Shown here: piece by piece, positions 1-8,009 of the stretch
Position numbering within the stretch: position 1 is the stretch's first letter
Layout: each line of letters starts with the position of its first letter
Assembly: GCF_029846115.1 (NCBI RefSeq)
Contig: NZ_JARVZZ010000001.1
Span: forward strand, 372,001 to 436,000
Direction: 5' to 3'
Length of the DNA: 64,000 nucleotides
Source of the DNA: Serratia marcescens
GTDB lineage: Bacteria; Pseudomonadota; Gammaproteobacteria; Enterobacterales; Enterobacteriaceae
Program-made: the position numbers and the translations under genes
Notes under the pieces: generated by a model
What the model saw: only the letters and a program-made list of their open reading frames with translations
Told to the model about the DNA's origin: nothing
Database searches by the model: none

Positions 1-455
1 TGTTGCTGGCGCTGCTGGACGGCCAAACCGGCGAGCCGCGCCCGCTGCCGTTCGCTAAAGCCCTGAGCCTGCCGGTGGCGATGGCGGCAGTCGGCGTGTT
101 GGCAATGGCGGTCTTCGCCTGGCAAGGGCGCATGGCGCTCACCCAATCGGAGCGCACCATGCTGGCCACCATCGACAGCATCGAGCAGATGCCGCCGCCG
201 GCCGCCTGGATCTACCGGGAGCGCAAAACCTTCGACAAGCAATCTCACGCGCTGCTGGTCTATAACCAAACGCGTGATGATGCCCTGTTGACCGGCTATC
301 GGCAGTGGGCCAACGCCTATCTGCAGCGCCGCATCGATGCCAACGTCTACGCTACGCTGATCATGATCTTGCGCTATCAGGGGGCTCAGGCGGAAGCCGA
401 CGCTCGCCTGCGGGAGGCCGCTTTCCTGTTTGCGCGGGATGCGCGGTTCAGGTAA
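1..455 (+). CDS. C-terminal part of an O-antigen ligase/PglL-like membrane protein (5' partial)
   Basis: Only the last ~150 residues are visible; the frame is open at the left edge, so the TTG at position 3 is an internal codon. One strong hydrophobic segment (about visible residues 18-40, PFAKALSLPVAMAAV onward) is followed by a soluble helical tail with the pattern YNQTRDD...YRQWANAYLQRR and Ala/Arg-rich repeats near the end. This resembles the C-terminal region of the Wzy/PglL-type O-antigen ligase or oligosaccharyltransferase family in Enterobacterales, which ends in a TM helix plus a TPR-like soluble tail. The assignment is by resemblance only; the catalytic periplasmic loop lies outside the window. 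The gene converges on the APE cluster and a GC-rich inverted repeat separates the two. Confidence 0.45.
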   Translation, partial: LLALLDGQTGEPRPLPFAKALSLPVAMAAVGVLAMAVFAWQGRMALTQSERTMLATIDSIEQMPPPAAWIYRERKTFDKQSHALLVYNQTRDDALLTGYRQWANAYLQRRIDANVYATLIMILRYQGAQAEADARLREAAFLFARDARFR

Positions 456-473
456 ACCTATGATGGTTGGAAT

Positions 474-501
474 GGCGGGAACCAATTTTATTGCTCCCGC
501 C
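474..501. terminator. Inverted repeat between convergent genes
   Basis: GGCGGGA (474-480) and TCCCGCC (495-501) form a 7-bp stem around an AT-rich 14-nt loop, in the 54-bp gap between the upstream membrane-protein gene and the convergent apeR. Position and shape fit a bidirectional terminator, but neither side has a good T-run and the loop is long. Confidence 0.45.
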
Positions 502-509
502 GTGTCGAC

Positions 510-1739
510 TTAAACCCAACGTTTGATAATGATGGATGTATTGATGCCGCCAAACGCGAAGTTATTGCTCTGTAAGTATTCACAATCGATGCGCCGGCTT
601 TCCCCCATAATATAATCCAGCTCACCACACTGCTCATCCGGCTGATGAAGGTTAAGCGTTGGCGCAAACCAGCCTTCGCGCATCATTTGCAAACTCATCC
701 AGGCTTCCAGCGCACCGCAAGCTCCCAGCGTATGGCCAAAATAGCTTTTCAGCGATGAAATCGGCGTTTGGCCGCCGAAAATAGCTGCCGTAGCCTGGCT
801 TTCAGCGATATCCCCTCGGTCAGTGGCGGTGCCATGAGCGGAGATATAGCCGATGTCCCGCACATTCAAGCCAGCTATCTTCAACGCCTGCTCCATGCAT
901 ATTTGCATCGTTTCACGCTGCGGTTGAGTGATATGCGCCGCATCGCAATTGGTGGCAAAACCTACAATCTCACCGTAGATAGCGGCGCCGCGCGCTTTTG
1001 CATGTTCCAACTCTTCCAGGACCAAGGTCCCGGCACCTTCGCCAATCACCAGGCCATCACGCTGTCGATCGAAAGGGGACGGTGTGCTTTTAGGGCTATC
1101 GTTACGCTGGCTCGTAGCGAATAGTGTATCGAACACCGCGGCCTCCGAAGGGCAAAGCTCTTCTGCGCCACCCGCAACCATAACCCTCTGATAACCGTGA
1201 CGAATAGCCTCCCAGGCATAGCCAATCGCCTGGCTCCCGGAGGTGCATGCGCTGGAGGTCGGGATCACTCGGCCGCGCAGGCCGAAAAACAGACCGGTAT
1301 TAACCGCTGTGGTATGTGGCATCATCTGCACATAGGTGGTACCGGTGATGTTGTTGGTATGTTTTTCAGTGAGCATAGTGGCGAATTCGCTCACGGGGCC
1401 TGTGCTTCCCGTCGAAGAGCCGTAGGCGATGCCGGTTTGGCCGTTAGTCAGTACCGGATCGCCAATCAGCCCCGCTTGTTCCAATGCCAGTTCTGTAGCG
1501 CGAGTGGAAAGGAGCGAGACTCGCCCCATTGCGCGAATGCGCTTTCGGGTGTAATGCTCAGGCAGGACGAAATCATCGATTGGAGCGCCCAGTAAGGTAT
1601 GCAATCCATCATAAACCTGCCACTCGGGCATTGTCCGCACCGCATTTTCATATGCCAACAGACGCAAGGAAACATCCTGCCACCGTTCCCCAAAGGCGGT
1701 TACGCCGCCCATACCGGTGATGACGACACGACAAGTCAT
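510..1739 (-). CDS. apeR: ApeR, beta-ketoacyl-ACP synthase of the aryl polyene pathway
   Basis: A 409-residue FabF-type ketosynthase and the last gene of the 18-gene APE operon. The catalytic triad is intact: Cys165 in SSACTSGS, a His in SAHGTATDRGD and a His in KSYFGHTLGACG. It would catalyse decarboxylative condensation of malonyl-ACP with an acyl-ACP. In characterised APE systems ApeR is the extra ketosynthase beside the ApeO/ApeC pair. The ATG overlaps the apeQ stop by 4 nt (ATGA), indicating translational coupling and fixing the start. Generic FabF is an alternative by homology, but the gene sits among apeO, apeP and apeQ, so an APE role is far likelier. Confidence 0.93.
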   Translation of the reverse strand: MTCRVVITGMGGVTAFGERWQDVSLRLLAYENAVRTMPEWQVYDGLHTLLGAPIDDFVLPEHYTRKRIRAMGRVSLLSTRATELALEQAGLIGDPVLTNGQTGIAYGSSTGSTGPVSEFATMLTEKHTNNITGTTYVQMMPHTTAVNTGLFFGLRGRVIPTSSACTSGSQAIGYAWEAIRHGYQRVMVAGGAEELCPSEAAVFDTLFATSQRNDSPKSTPSPFDRQRDGLVIGEGAGTLVLEELEHAKARGAAIYGEIVGFATNCDAAHITQPQRETMQICMEQALKIAGLNVRDIGYISAHGTATDRGDIAESQATAAIFGGQTPISSLKSYFGHTLGACGALEAWMSLQMMREGWFAPTLNLHQPDEQCGELDYIMGESRRIDCEYLQSNNFAFGGINTSIIIKRWV

Positions 1740-2467
1740 AGCATTCCTCCGTTGATGGAAATGACCTGGCGGGTGACGTAGCCCGCAATATCGGACATTA
1801 AATAGCTCGCCAGGCCTGCGACTTCATCCGTCTGGCCCATGCGCTTCATTGGAATGATCGCCATCGCTTCTTTCAATGCGGCATCTTCCATTTCGATCAT
1901 CCCCGTGTCGATCAAGCCCGGAGCAATGCAGTTCACGGTGATTTTGCGCTTCGCAAGCTCAATGGCCAATGCTTTGGTGGCGCCAATGATCCCCGCTTTA
2001 GCGGCGCTATAATTGACCTGACCGCGATTGCCCATCATTCCCGATACCGACGACAACGTAATGATTCGGCCACCTCGGCGCGCGCCGATCATCGGCATGA
2101 TGCAGGGATGAATGACGTTATAAAAACCATCGAGATTGGTGTGGATCACGCTGTCCCAATCGTTCTCGCTAAGCGCGGGGAACGCACCATCCCGGGCGAT
2201 GCCTGCATTGCAGACCACACCGTACCAGGCGCCGTGGGCAGCCATATCCTTTTCCAACACCTCACGGCACTGGTCACGTTCACTTACGTCAAAGTTCAGC
2301 AGGCGACCTTGCCCCCCAGACTGCTCAATGGCTGCGAGGGTTTCCTGGGCGCCGGCCTGATCTCGGTGATAATGGACGCCGACGATAAAACCATCGGCGG
2401 CGAGCTGACGAGCAATCGCGCCCCCAATACCCTTACTAGCCCCGGTGACCAGAACTGAACGACTCAT
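1736..2467 (-). CDS. apeQ: ApeQ, 3-ketoacyl-ACP reductase (FabG-like SDR)
   Basis: A 243-residue short-chain dehydrogenase. The N-terminal cofactor motif TGASKGIGGAIA gives the Rossmann glycine pattern, NAG occurs at the end of beta-4 (CNAGIARDGAF), and the catalytic set is Ser in TLSSVSGMMG, Tyr and Lys in YSAAKAG. Within the APE cluster it reduces the beta-ketoacyl-ACP after each condensation, before dehydration by ApeI/ApeP. It overlaps apeP upstream and apeR downstream by 4 nt each. Length and motifs are those of FabG, so substrate preference is inferred from context. Confidence 0.93.
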   Translation of the reverse strand: MSRSVLVTGASKGIGGAIARQLAADGFIVGVHYHRDQAGAQETLAAIEQSGGQGRLLNFDVSERDQCREVLEKDMAAHGAWYGVVCNAGIARDGAFPALSENDWDSVIHTNLDGFYNVIHPCIMPMIGARRGGRIITLSSVSGMMGNRGQVNYSAAKAGIIGATKALAIELAKRKITVNCIAPGLIDTGMIEMEDAALKEAMAIIPMKRMGQTDEVAGLASYLMSDIAGYVTRQVISINGGML

Positions 2468-2940
2468 GCGGTCTCTCCCTGATTAAAAAGCGATGTCAAC
2501 TCTTCTGACGTGGGTTGGAAAGTATTCACACGGCCAGATGCCAGGCACTCTTGCCCTACGGTAATGGTGCAGTCAAAGCTGCCGAAACGTTCGTCCTGCA
2601 TCAGCAACCTGGCTTGAACATTCAACGTCGCATTGCCGGGTAGATGCCCGGCCGCACAGGTTAACTCACGGGCGCCAAGCACCATACCCAATGAAATTTC
2701 ATGCAACCCCGTTTGACGGCGATGCCAGCCGGACCAAACCCCCACCGTTTGCGCCATCAACTCCAGCGCAAACCATCCCGGCAGATTGCCCTGAGCATCG
2801 ATAAAGGGTCCCAACACCCCGTCAAGATGCACACTGACCTGGCAGTGAACATCGTTTTCCGTCACGTTGACGACCTCATCCAGTAACATCATCGGCTCAG
2901 CATGAGGCAGATACTCCGACGGCGGCAAATATTCGTTCAT
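2464..2940 (-). CDS. apeP: ApeP, hotdog-fold 3-hydroxyacyl-ACP dehydratase
   Basis: A 158-residue protein of the FabA/FabZ-like hotdog family. It opens with YLPHAEPMMLLDEV, the usual N-terminal strand of these dehydratases, and has the hotdog-helix segment GNLPGWFALELMAQTVGVWSG. In studied APE systems ApeP pairs with ApeI as a heteromeric dehydratase that removes water at each cycle to build the conjugated polyene; both partners are present here. Its start overlaps the apeO stop (ATGA) and its stop overlaps the apeQ start. No signal peptide or membrane segment is seen, so it is cytoplasmic. Confidence 0.9.
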   Translation of the reverse strand: MNEYLPPSEYLPHAEPMMLLDEVVNVTENDVHCQVSVHLDGVLGPFIDAQGNLPGWFALELMAQTVGVWSGWHRRQTGLHEISLGMVLGARELTCAAGHLPGNATLNVQARLLMQDERFGSFDCTITVGQECLASGRVNTFQPTSEELTSLFNQGETA

Positions 2941-4106
2941 ACATCTTTCCCCAATAGAATGCTGGCGTTATTTCCGCCAAAGGCGAAAGAATTAGAGAGG
3001 ATTATCGGTCGAGCCAACGGTTGACTGGTATGCATGATGCCGCAAGCGGGGAGCGCGGGGTCCGCTGGCGAAGCGCTGAAGTCTTGGGCGGGCAAAGGTA
3101 AATTGCGCAGTAAAATCAGCGCGCTGATAACCGCCTCCGTGATCCCCGCAGCCCCCAGAGTGTGGCCGGTTAAATGCTTGGTCGAACTGCAGGGTACCTG
3201 TTCACCAAACAGCGAATGCACCACGCGGGATTCGATTTGGTCGTTAAGCCGTGTCGCGGTGCCATGCAGATTAATGTAACCCACCTGTTTCGCCTCGATA
3301 TCCGCTTCTGCCAAGGCTTGTTCAATGGCGCGAATGGCCCCCTCGCCCTGAGGATGCGGTGCTGATATATGCCAAGCGTCGCTGGATTCCCCCGCCCCCA
3401 ACAGAACCAGAGGCTGAGGCTCGCGGGTCAGCACCATGAGTGCAGCGCCTTCACCGATAGTGATGCCGCAACGGTTTTGGGCGAACGGCTGGCAAAGCTG
3501 AGGCGACAGCGACTCAAGGCTGTGAAAACCGTTGATCGGCATTCTGCTCAACGTATCGGCACCGCCAACAATGGCGACGTCGGCAAGTCCCGCTTCTATC
3601 AGCCGCCGCCCGCTGATAATGGCTCGGGCGCTGGAGGAACAAGCGGTCGAAAGCGTAAATGCCGGGCCATCGACCCGTAACCAGCGGCTGAGAAATCGCG
3701 ACGGATCGCCGAGCTCCTGCTGAGGATATTGCCAACGTGGGCTAACTTCGCCGTTGAGCGTCAACTGTACATGCTCATCGCCTTCGTTTAACCCGGAGGT
3801 GCTGGTGCCCATCACGACGGCGATCCGATCGCGACCAAACCTGGCGACGGCTTCATCAACCTGGGGCTGGATCTGCTCCAGAGCGGCCAGCAACAGTTGA
3901 TTATTACGGGAACGATGAGCGGAAAACGACGCAGGGATAACGGGTAACTCTCCCTCAACGCCGCCCAGCACGGCTTCTGGGTACCCCTGTAGCCATCCCA
4001 ATCTCGGACGCATACCCGGCGCAGAGCCGCGAGCGAGGTTTGCTGCTATCTCATCCAAAGTATTCCCAAGCGCATTAATCATACCGACGGCAGAGATGTA
4101 AATCAT
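2937..4106 (-). CDS. apeO: ApeO, main ketosynthase subunit of the aryl polyene PKS
   Basis: A 389-residue beta-ketoacyl synthase. The active-site Cys156 lies in STACSSSARAI, with His residues in NLHGTATRLND and KHLTGHTLGAAG. Type II logic predicts that it pairs with the reduced, apparently inactive ApeC as a chain-length-factor-like partner and performs polyene elongation. The open frame extends to 4184, but ATG at 4104-4106 (MIYISAVGM) gives the expected KS N-terminus, lies 1 nt after the apeN stop and has a GGGTGG ribosome site. The longer form would run into apeN. Confidence 0.92.
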   Translation of the reverse strand: MIYISAVGMINALGNTLDEIAANLARGSAPGMRPRLGWLQGYPEAVLGGVEGELPVIPASFSAHRSRNNQLLLAALEQIQPQVDEAVARFGRDRIAVVMGTSTSGLNEGDEHVQLTLNGEVSPRWQYPQQELGDPSRFLSRWLRVDGPAFTLSTACSSSARAIISGRRLIEAGLADVAIVGGADTLSRMPINGFHSLESLSPQLCQPFAQNRCGITIGEGAALMVLTREPQPLVLLGAGESSDAWHISAPHPQGEGAIRAIEQALAEADIEAKQVGYINLHGTATRLNDQIESRVVHSLFGEQVPCSSTKHLTGHTLGAAGITEAVISALILLRNLPLPAQDFSASPADPALPACGIMHTSQPLARPIILSNSFAFGGNNASILLGKDV

Positions 4107-4107
4107 G

Positions 4108-4695
4108 TTAGCCACCCAGGTATTGAATGGTGATTTGGTATTTAAAAGCATGTTGTTGAATGCTAATCGGCTCTCGCAGGCCATTACGCTGAAGATAGAC
4201 GATCTCGGTCACCAGCTTGCCGCTGGCGTTACGCAGCTCGCGCTGATTACCCTTATCGACGATCGTCCAGCCGTTCGGCAGCCGCTCTCGCCAAGTCTCA
4301 AGCGGCCAAAGACTGAGCATGACATCAGCCAACACCTGGCTCGCCGGAGGTAATTGAGGAACGATGATAGATTGCTCGGCGTGTAACCCATTCTCATCAT
4401 AGGTGAGCTTAAACAGTCGAATTCCCACAGAGGAAAGTCCGGCGAGGGTGATTTTATGCGCATCAGCATGCAACATGACCAACAGCGACTGGCTTTTGCC
4501 GTTGAAAGTACCGGTCAACAGTTGCTGCTTGTCGATTGCCGGTGACAAACTAGGCGCGGGCAACACCACACGGGTGCCCGGCTCTAACCAGGCCTGTGGA
4601 AACGCGTCATTCCCCGGAGCAACCGAATGGCTGCAGCCGGCTATCCCCATCACAACAAGCAACGCGGCGAATCGCCAGAAATTACGTACCATCAT
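4108..4695 (-). CDS. apeN: ApeN, DUF3261-type lipoprotein of the APE cluster
   Basis: A 195-residue protein with an N-terminal hydrophobic signal and a lipobox (VMGIAGC, Cys about residue 21), so a predicted lipoprotein. The remainder is beta-rich with no catalytic motif I recognise; it matches the DUF3261 lipoproteins found at this place in APE clusters. It lies between exporter apeM and ketosynthase apeO. Together with ApeL (LolA-like) and ApeM (MMPL exporter) it probably helps move the lipidated polyene to the outer membrane; that role is inferred. The start overlaps the apeM stop as ATGA at 4692-4695; a second ATG follows immediately and is equally possible. Confidence 0.85.
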   Translation of the reverse strand: MMVRNFWRFAALLVVMGIAGCSHSVAPGNDAFPQAWLEPGTRVVLPAPSLSPAIDKQQLLTGTFNGKSQSLLVMLHADAHKITLAGLSSVGIRLFKLTYDENGLHAEQSIIVPQLPPASQVLADVMLSLWPLETWRERLPNGWTIVDKGNQRELRNASGKLVTEIVYLQRNGLREPISIQQHAFKYQITIQYLGG

Positions 4696-7013
4696 CTTTT
4701 TTCTCTTTTCTTATTTGGCATCGCCAGTGGTGAAAGTAGCCAGGCGACGAAAATTCCGCTGACCAAAACAATGCCGAAACAGCTGATTGCCTGCGTGTCA
4801 CTGAACAACAACATGCCAAGCGTTAGCAAGGTCGTCACCATAGCCAGCGTAATGGCCAGCAGCGAAGTCAGCGGCGTACCCTGAGGATTACTGAAAAACA
4901 GTGTGTAATTGATGCCAATGCCCAGCACCAGCACTAATGCCAACAGCGAGAATAGGTTCACGCTATACCCGCAAAACGAGAGCACAGCCAATCCGCACCC
5001 CAGCGACAACACGGACGGTATCAGACTGACAAGCCCTTTACGCCACCCTTGGCGAACCATCGCGCCACAGGCGATCACAACCAACGCGATACCTAACAAC
5101 CCCGTTAATACGGCGCGGTAGAGCGCGAAGAGCGAATCAAACGACTGTTTGCGGTCCACCCATGCCACACCGGCCTGCTTGTCCGCCAGCTCTCCCAATT
5201 GGTTGTCTGACGTTACGCCATCGACGGGAACCAGCGCCCCACTCTGGCCGTTGGGCAGAGTCAACCACAACAAACGCCAACCTTCACTGGCACTACTTTC
5301 AAGCCATGTGGCCACGGAAACCGGCATCGCGTTCAGATCGGGGTGGGCGATATCAAGCCCCGCATTTTTTAGCGCGCGGATCACGGTTGGTGCCGCTTCA
5401 CGCAGCAGATGTAAATCCTGCTGTTGGCGCGCCAGCGAATTAAGGGGGATCACGCGGAACTGGCTAATCATTCCCTCGCGTTGAGCACGCTCCAGATGAG
5501 GCAGGAAAGTTTCCAACCGCTGCAGCGTCTGTTCTGGGGTATTGCCATAGACCACGAACCATTTCTGATCGACGCTTTGCCCGGTCAATCGGCTAATCTG
5601 GTTCTCCTGCGCCAGGAGTGAAGACGGCAACGCCTGCAGTTGGGAAATATCATCATTCACGCGCAATGTGGCAATCCCAGCCAATGACAGCAATGCCAAG
5701 GCGGTCGGCAACCCTATACGCAACGCTTTATTGCGTCTCCATGCCGCCAACCAACGCAACATCAGCCCCATCGCCGGAACCGGCCGCACCGGCAGACTGC
5801 GGCACAACCAGGGATGCCAGAAAAATACGGTCAGACACGATGCGCTAAGTCCGGTGGCGGCAAATACGGCCATCTGGCGAATCCCAGGGAAAGGAGCCAA
5901 CATCATGATTAGATAGGCCGCCACCGTGGTCAACAATGCCAACAAAAGCGCTTTGCCAACCTTCGTCAGGCTTTGCCAGGGCGACATGACTGCGCCATGC
6001 ACCATGCGTTCTGTCAGATAGTAGAGCGTATAATCGGCAGAAATCCCGATGATGCTCATGCTCATCACCAGCGTCATCAGATGCAGTTCGCCATACAGCA
6101 CCAACGTTGCCACCGTCCCCGCCAATGCCCCGACGCTGAGAGAAAGCAGACACAACAGCAACGGTCGCAATGAACGAAAGACCACGATAATTAACAAAAT
6201 CACGCCCAGGATCGTGGCAACGCCGAGGGTGGAGATATCCCGCTTCGCTTGCTGGCTGGCGTAATCGCTGTAGAACACCGTCCCCCGAGAAAGCAGTTGT
6301 GCCTGCGGATAGCGCGCCTTTAGTGACGCTTCCTGTACTGCGAGCTCCGCCACCAAGCGATGGGTCTGTTGCATATCGAAGGAGTCACCCGCCAGCTCCC
6401 CATGTAACAAATACCAGTAGTTTTGCTGCTCGTCCTGAGTGACAAGCCAGCCATCCATCAGCCGCAGTCGCTGGCCGTTTTGCGCAAGCGCCAACTGAGA
6501 GCCACGCATCAGCATCAATGGATCGTTCTGCAATTCTTTGCCGCTAACGCCGGAAAAAGCGGAATAAAGCTGTGACAGAACCCATTGCGCTTGCGCTTCA
6601 CCGCCATTTTGCAAACGCATACGGGTGGCGCTATCGATAAGCCCGTTACGGTGCTGCCAGAAAAAGGCTCCCCAGGCTTTCTGGCTTTCGACGTTCATCT
6701 TTCCTTTTACTTCAGACAACGTGGGTGACTGTTGAAGTTGCGCCAACCACGTTTCTGCTACTCGCGGATCTGGCTGTTTACCGGGGCTGACCAACCACAC
6801 CACCTGTTTATCCAGGCGCTGCATAAAGCCTTCATTTAGCGCGAGCGGCGCGGAACCCAGCGCCTGCTTGGGCAGCATCGCCAACACGCTGCTGTTCAAA
6901 CGTGCGCCCGGCAGCAGCGCCAACAACACAGCAAGCAGCATCAAACATACCAATCCCCATAACAGGGCGTGGCGGCGGGAATTAGTCGGCGGCAAAGCGT
7001 TGGCGTTCGTCAT
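4692..7013 (-). CDS. apeM: ApeM, MMPL/RND-superfamily exporter for aryl polyene lipids
   Basis: A 773-residue polytopic membrane protein of the MMPL type: an N-terminal TM helix (about residues 15-35), a large periplasmic domain (40-260), a bundle of about five TM helices (265-400), a second periplasmic domain (450-630) and a C-terminal bundle (635-765). The two halves share the TM pattern with GISADYTLYYL in the first and GIGINYTLFF in the second, the acidic/polar motif expected of proton-driven RND relatives. Related proteins export lipids such as hopanoids and mycolates. The start lies inside apeL (32-nt overlap), consistent with coupling. It probably moves the lipid-linked polyene across or out of the inner membrane. 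Confidence 0.9.
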   Translation of the reverse strand: MTNANALPPTNSRRHALLWGLVCLMLLAVLLALLPGARLNSSVLAMLPKQALGSAPLALNEGFMQRLDKQVVWLVSPGKQPDPRVAETWLAQLQQSPTLSEVKGKMNVESQKAWGAFFWQHRNGLIDSATRMRLQNGGEAQAQWVLSQLYSAFSGVSGKELQNDPLMLMRGSQLALAQNGQRLRLMDGWLVTQDEQQNYWYLLHGELAGDSFDMQQTHRLVAELAVQEASLKARYPQAQLLSRGTVFYSDYASQQAKRDISTLGVATILGVILLIIVVFRSLRPLLLCLLSLSVGALAGTVATLVLYGELHLMTLVMSMSIIGISADYTLYYLTERMVHGAVMSPWQSLTKVGKALLLALLTTVAAYLIMMLAPFPGIRQMAVFAATGLSASCLTVFFWHPWLCRSLPVRPVPAMGLMLRWLAAWRRNKALRIGLPTALALLSLAGIATLRVNDDISQLQALPSSLLAQENQISRLTGQSVDQKWFVVYGNTPEQTLQRLETFLPHLERAQREGMISQFRVIPLNSLARQQQDLHLLREAAPTVIRALKNAGLDIAHPDLNAMPVSVATWLESSASEGWRLLWLTLPNGQSGALVPVDGVTSDNQLGELADKQAGVAWVDRKQSFDSLFALYRAVLTGLLGIALVVIACGAMVRQGWRKGLVSLIPSVLSLGCGLAVLSFCGYSVNLFSLLALVLVLGIGINYTLFFSNPQGTPLTSLLAITLAMVTTLLTLGMLLFSDTQAISCFGIVLVSGIFVAWLLSPLAMPNKKREKR

Positions 7014-7587
7014 CAGTCAGCGTCGCAGGGGTCAGTCGGTGTTGAGAAAGTATGATTTCCGTACGATCGCCTTGTTTATCATTGAGCTGAATAAACTCCA
7101 GATAAGTTTCACCAGACAAATCGATTGAGGAGAAAATTTTATCCAATGGCGTGGTTGTCGGCGTCAGGCGAAGAGCCCAACGCCCCTCCCCCTTGTCCTG
7201 AAAATCCACGCGGAAATTCTTTTCCAGCGCCTTGCGATCGGCCTGAAAGAGTCCGCGCAACAGATGGTTAAACTGGAACATCTGCGGATTATTTTCGGCG
7301 GTAATCGTCTGTTGAGGCTGGTCATTCACCTGTTGAACCATACGAAAATCGTTTAGCATCAGCAGCATGGGGAAAGGACTCTTTTGATCCCACAACAACC
7401 CTTGATCGCGGGCAAGCAGCATTTCTCCCTGTGAGCGAAGCGGTTGAGGCATGTCCTTAATCGTACGCGTCTGTGCGAAATGAGCCCGGATCACCGGCTG
7501 CCCGGTAAAACGTTGCTGAAGCTCATCCAGCGTGACGGCATGCACCCACGGCGCCAGCAAAAGCAGGCATAAAGACAAAAGTCTCAT
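6982..7587 (-). CDS. apeL: ApeL, LolA-like periplasmic carrier
   Basis: A 201-residue protein with a cleavable signal peptide (about 17 residues, LLLLAPWVHA) followed by a LolA-type fold: LDELQQRF at the N-terminus, FAQTRTIKD, and SQGEMLLARDQGLLWD where LolA proteins have the F/W-rich lipid-contact strand. No lipobox Cys is present, so it is a soluble periplasmic protein. Beside the MMPL exporter ApeM it would shuttle the hydrophobic product to the outer membrane, by analogy with LolA carrying lipoproteins. The start overlaps the apeK stop by 4 nt. Confidence 0.9.
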   Translation of the reverse strand: MRLLSLCLLLLAPWVHAVTLDELQQRFTGQPVIRAHFAQTRTIKDMPQPLRSQGEMLLARDQGLLWDQKSPFPMLLMLNDFRMVQQVNDQPQQTITAENNPQMFQFNHLLRGLFQADRKALEKNFRVDFQDKGEGRWALRLTPTTTPLDKIFSSIDLSGETYLEFIQLNDKQGDRTEIILSQHRLTPATLTDDERQRFAAD

Positions 7588-8006
7588 GGCGCCACCCCCA
7601 TGCGTTCAAACAAAATATCTGGACTCACGAAGCACATTTCACGGCTTTTCTCTTCTACCGCAACCTGAATGGTGTAACCCGTTGTGGTCCGTTTCGCAGT
7701 CAAGACATCGAATATCTGGTAAGCGATGCGCAAACGGTTTTCATACTCTTCCAACTGCGCGCGAACGCGGATGCGCTGCTCAAATGTCAGCACATCGCGG
7801 TATTTCACCCGAGTATCGACAACCGGCCAAACATACCCGGACGCCTGCATTTGCCGGTAACCGTAATCAAACTGGTTCAGCAGCGCCTCACGGGCGATCT
7901 CAAAATAACGAAAATAGTTGCCGTGCCACACCACTCCCATCATGTCGACATCATGAAACGGGATGGTAAGTTCAACGTCAGCCGTAAAGCGAGGGTCATT
8001 CAGCAC
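7584..8006 (-). CDS. apeK: ApeK, hotdog thioesterase (4HBT family)
   Basis: A 140-residue single-domain hotdog protein. The sequence IPFHDVDMMGVVWHGNYFRYFE matches the acyl-CoA thioesterase 4HBT signature, with the Asp of HDVD and the WHGNY motif. In the APE cluster it may release the finished chain or clear aborted intermediates from ACP or CoA; studied APE systems treat it as dispensable or editing, so its role is uncertain. It overlaps apeL by 4 nt and lies 3 nt after apeJ, inside the operon. Confidence 0.9.
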   Translation of the reverse strand: MLNDPRFTADVELTIPFHDVDMMGVVWHGNYFRYFEIAREALLNQFDYGYRQMQASGYVWPVVDTRVKYRDVLTFEQRIRVRAQLEEYENRLRIAYQIFDVLTAKRTTTGYTIQVAVEEKSREMCFVSPDILFERMGVAP

Positions 8007-8009
8007 CCA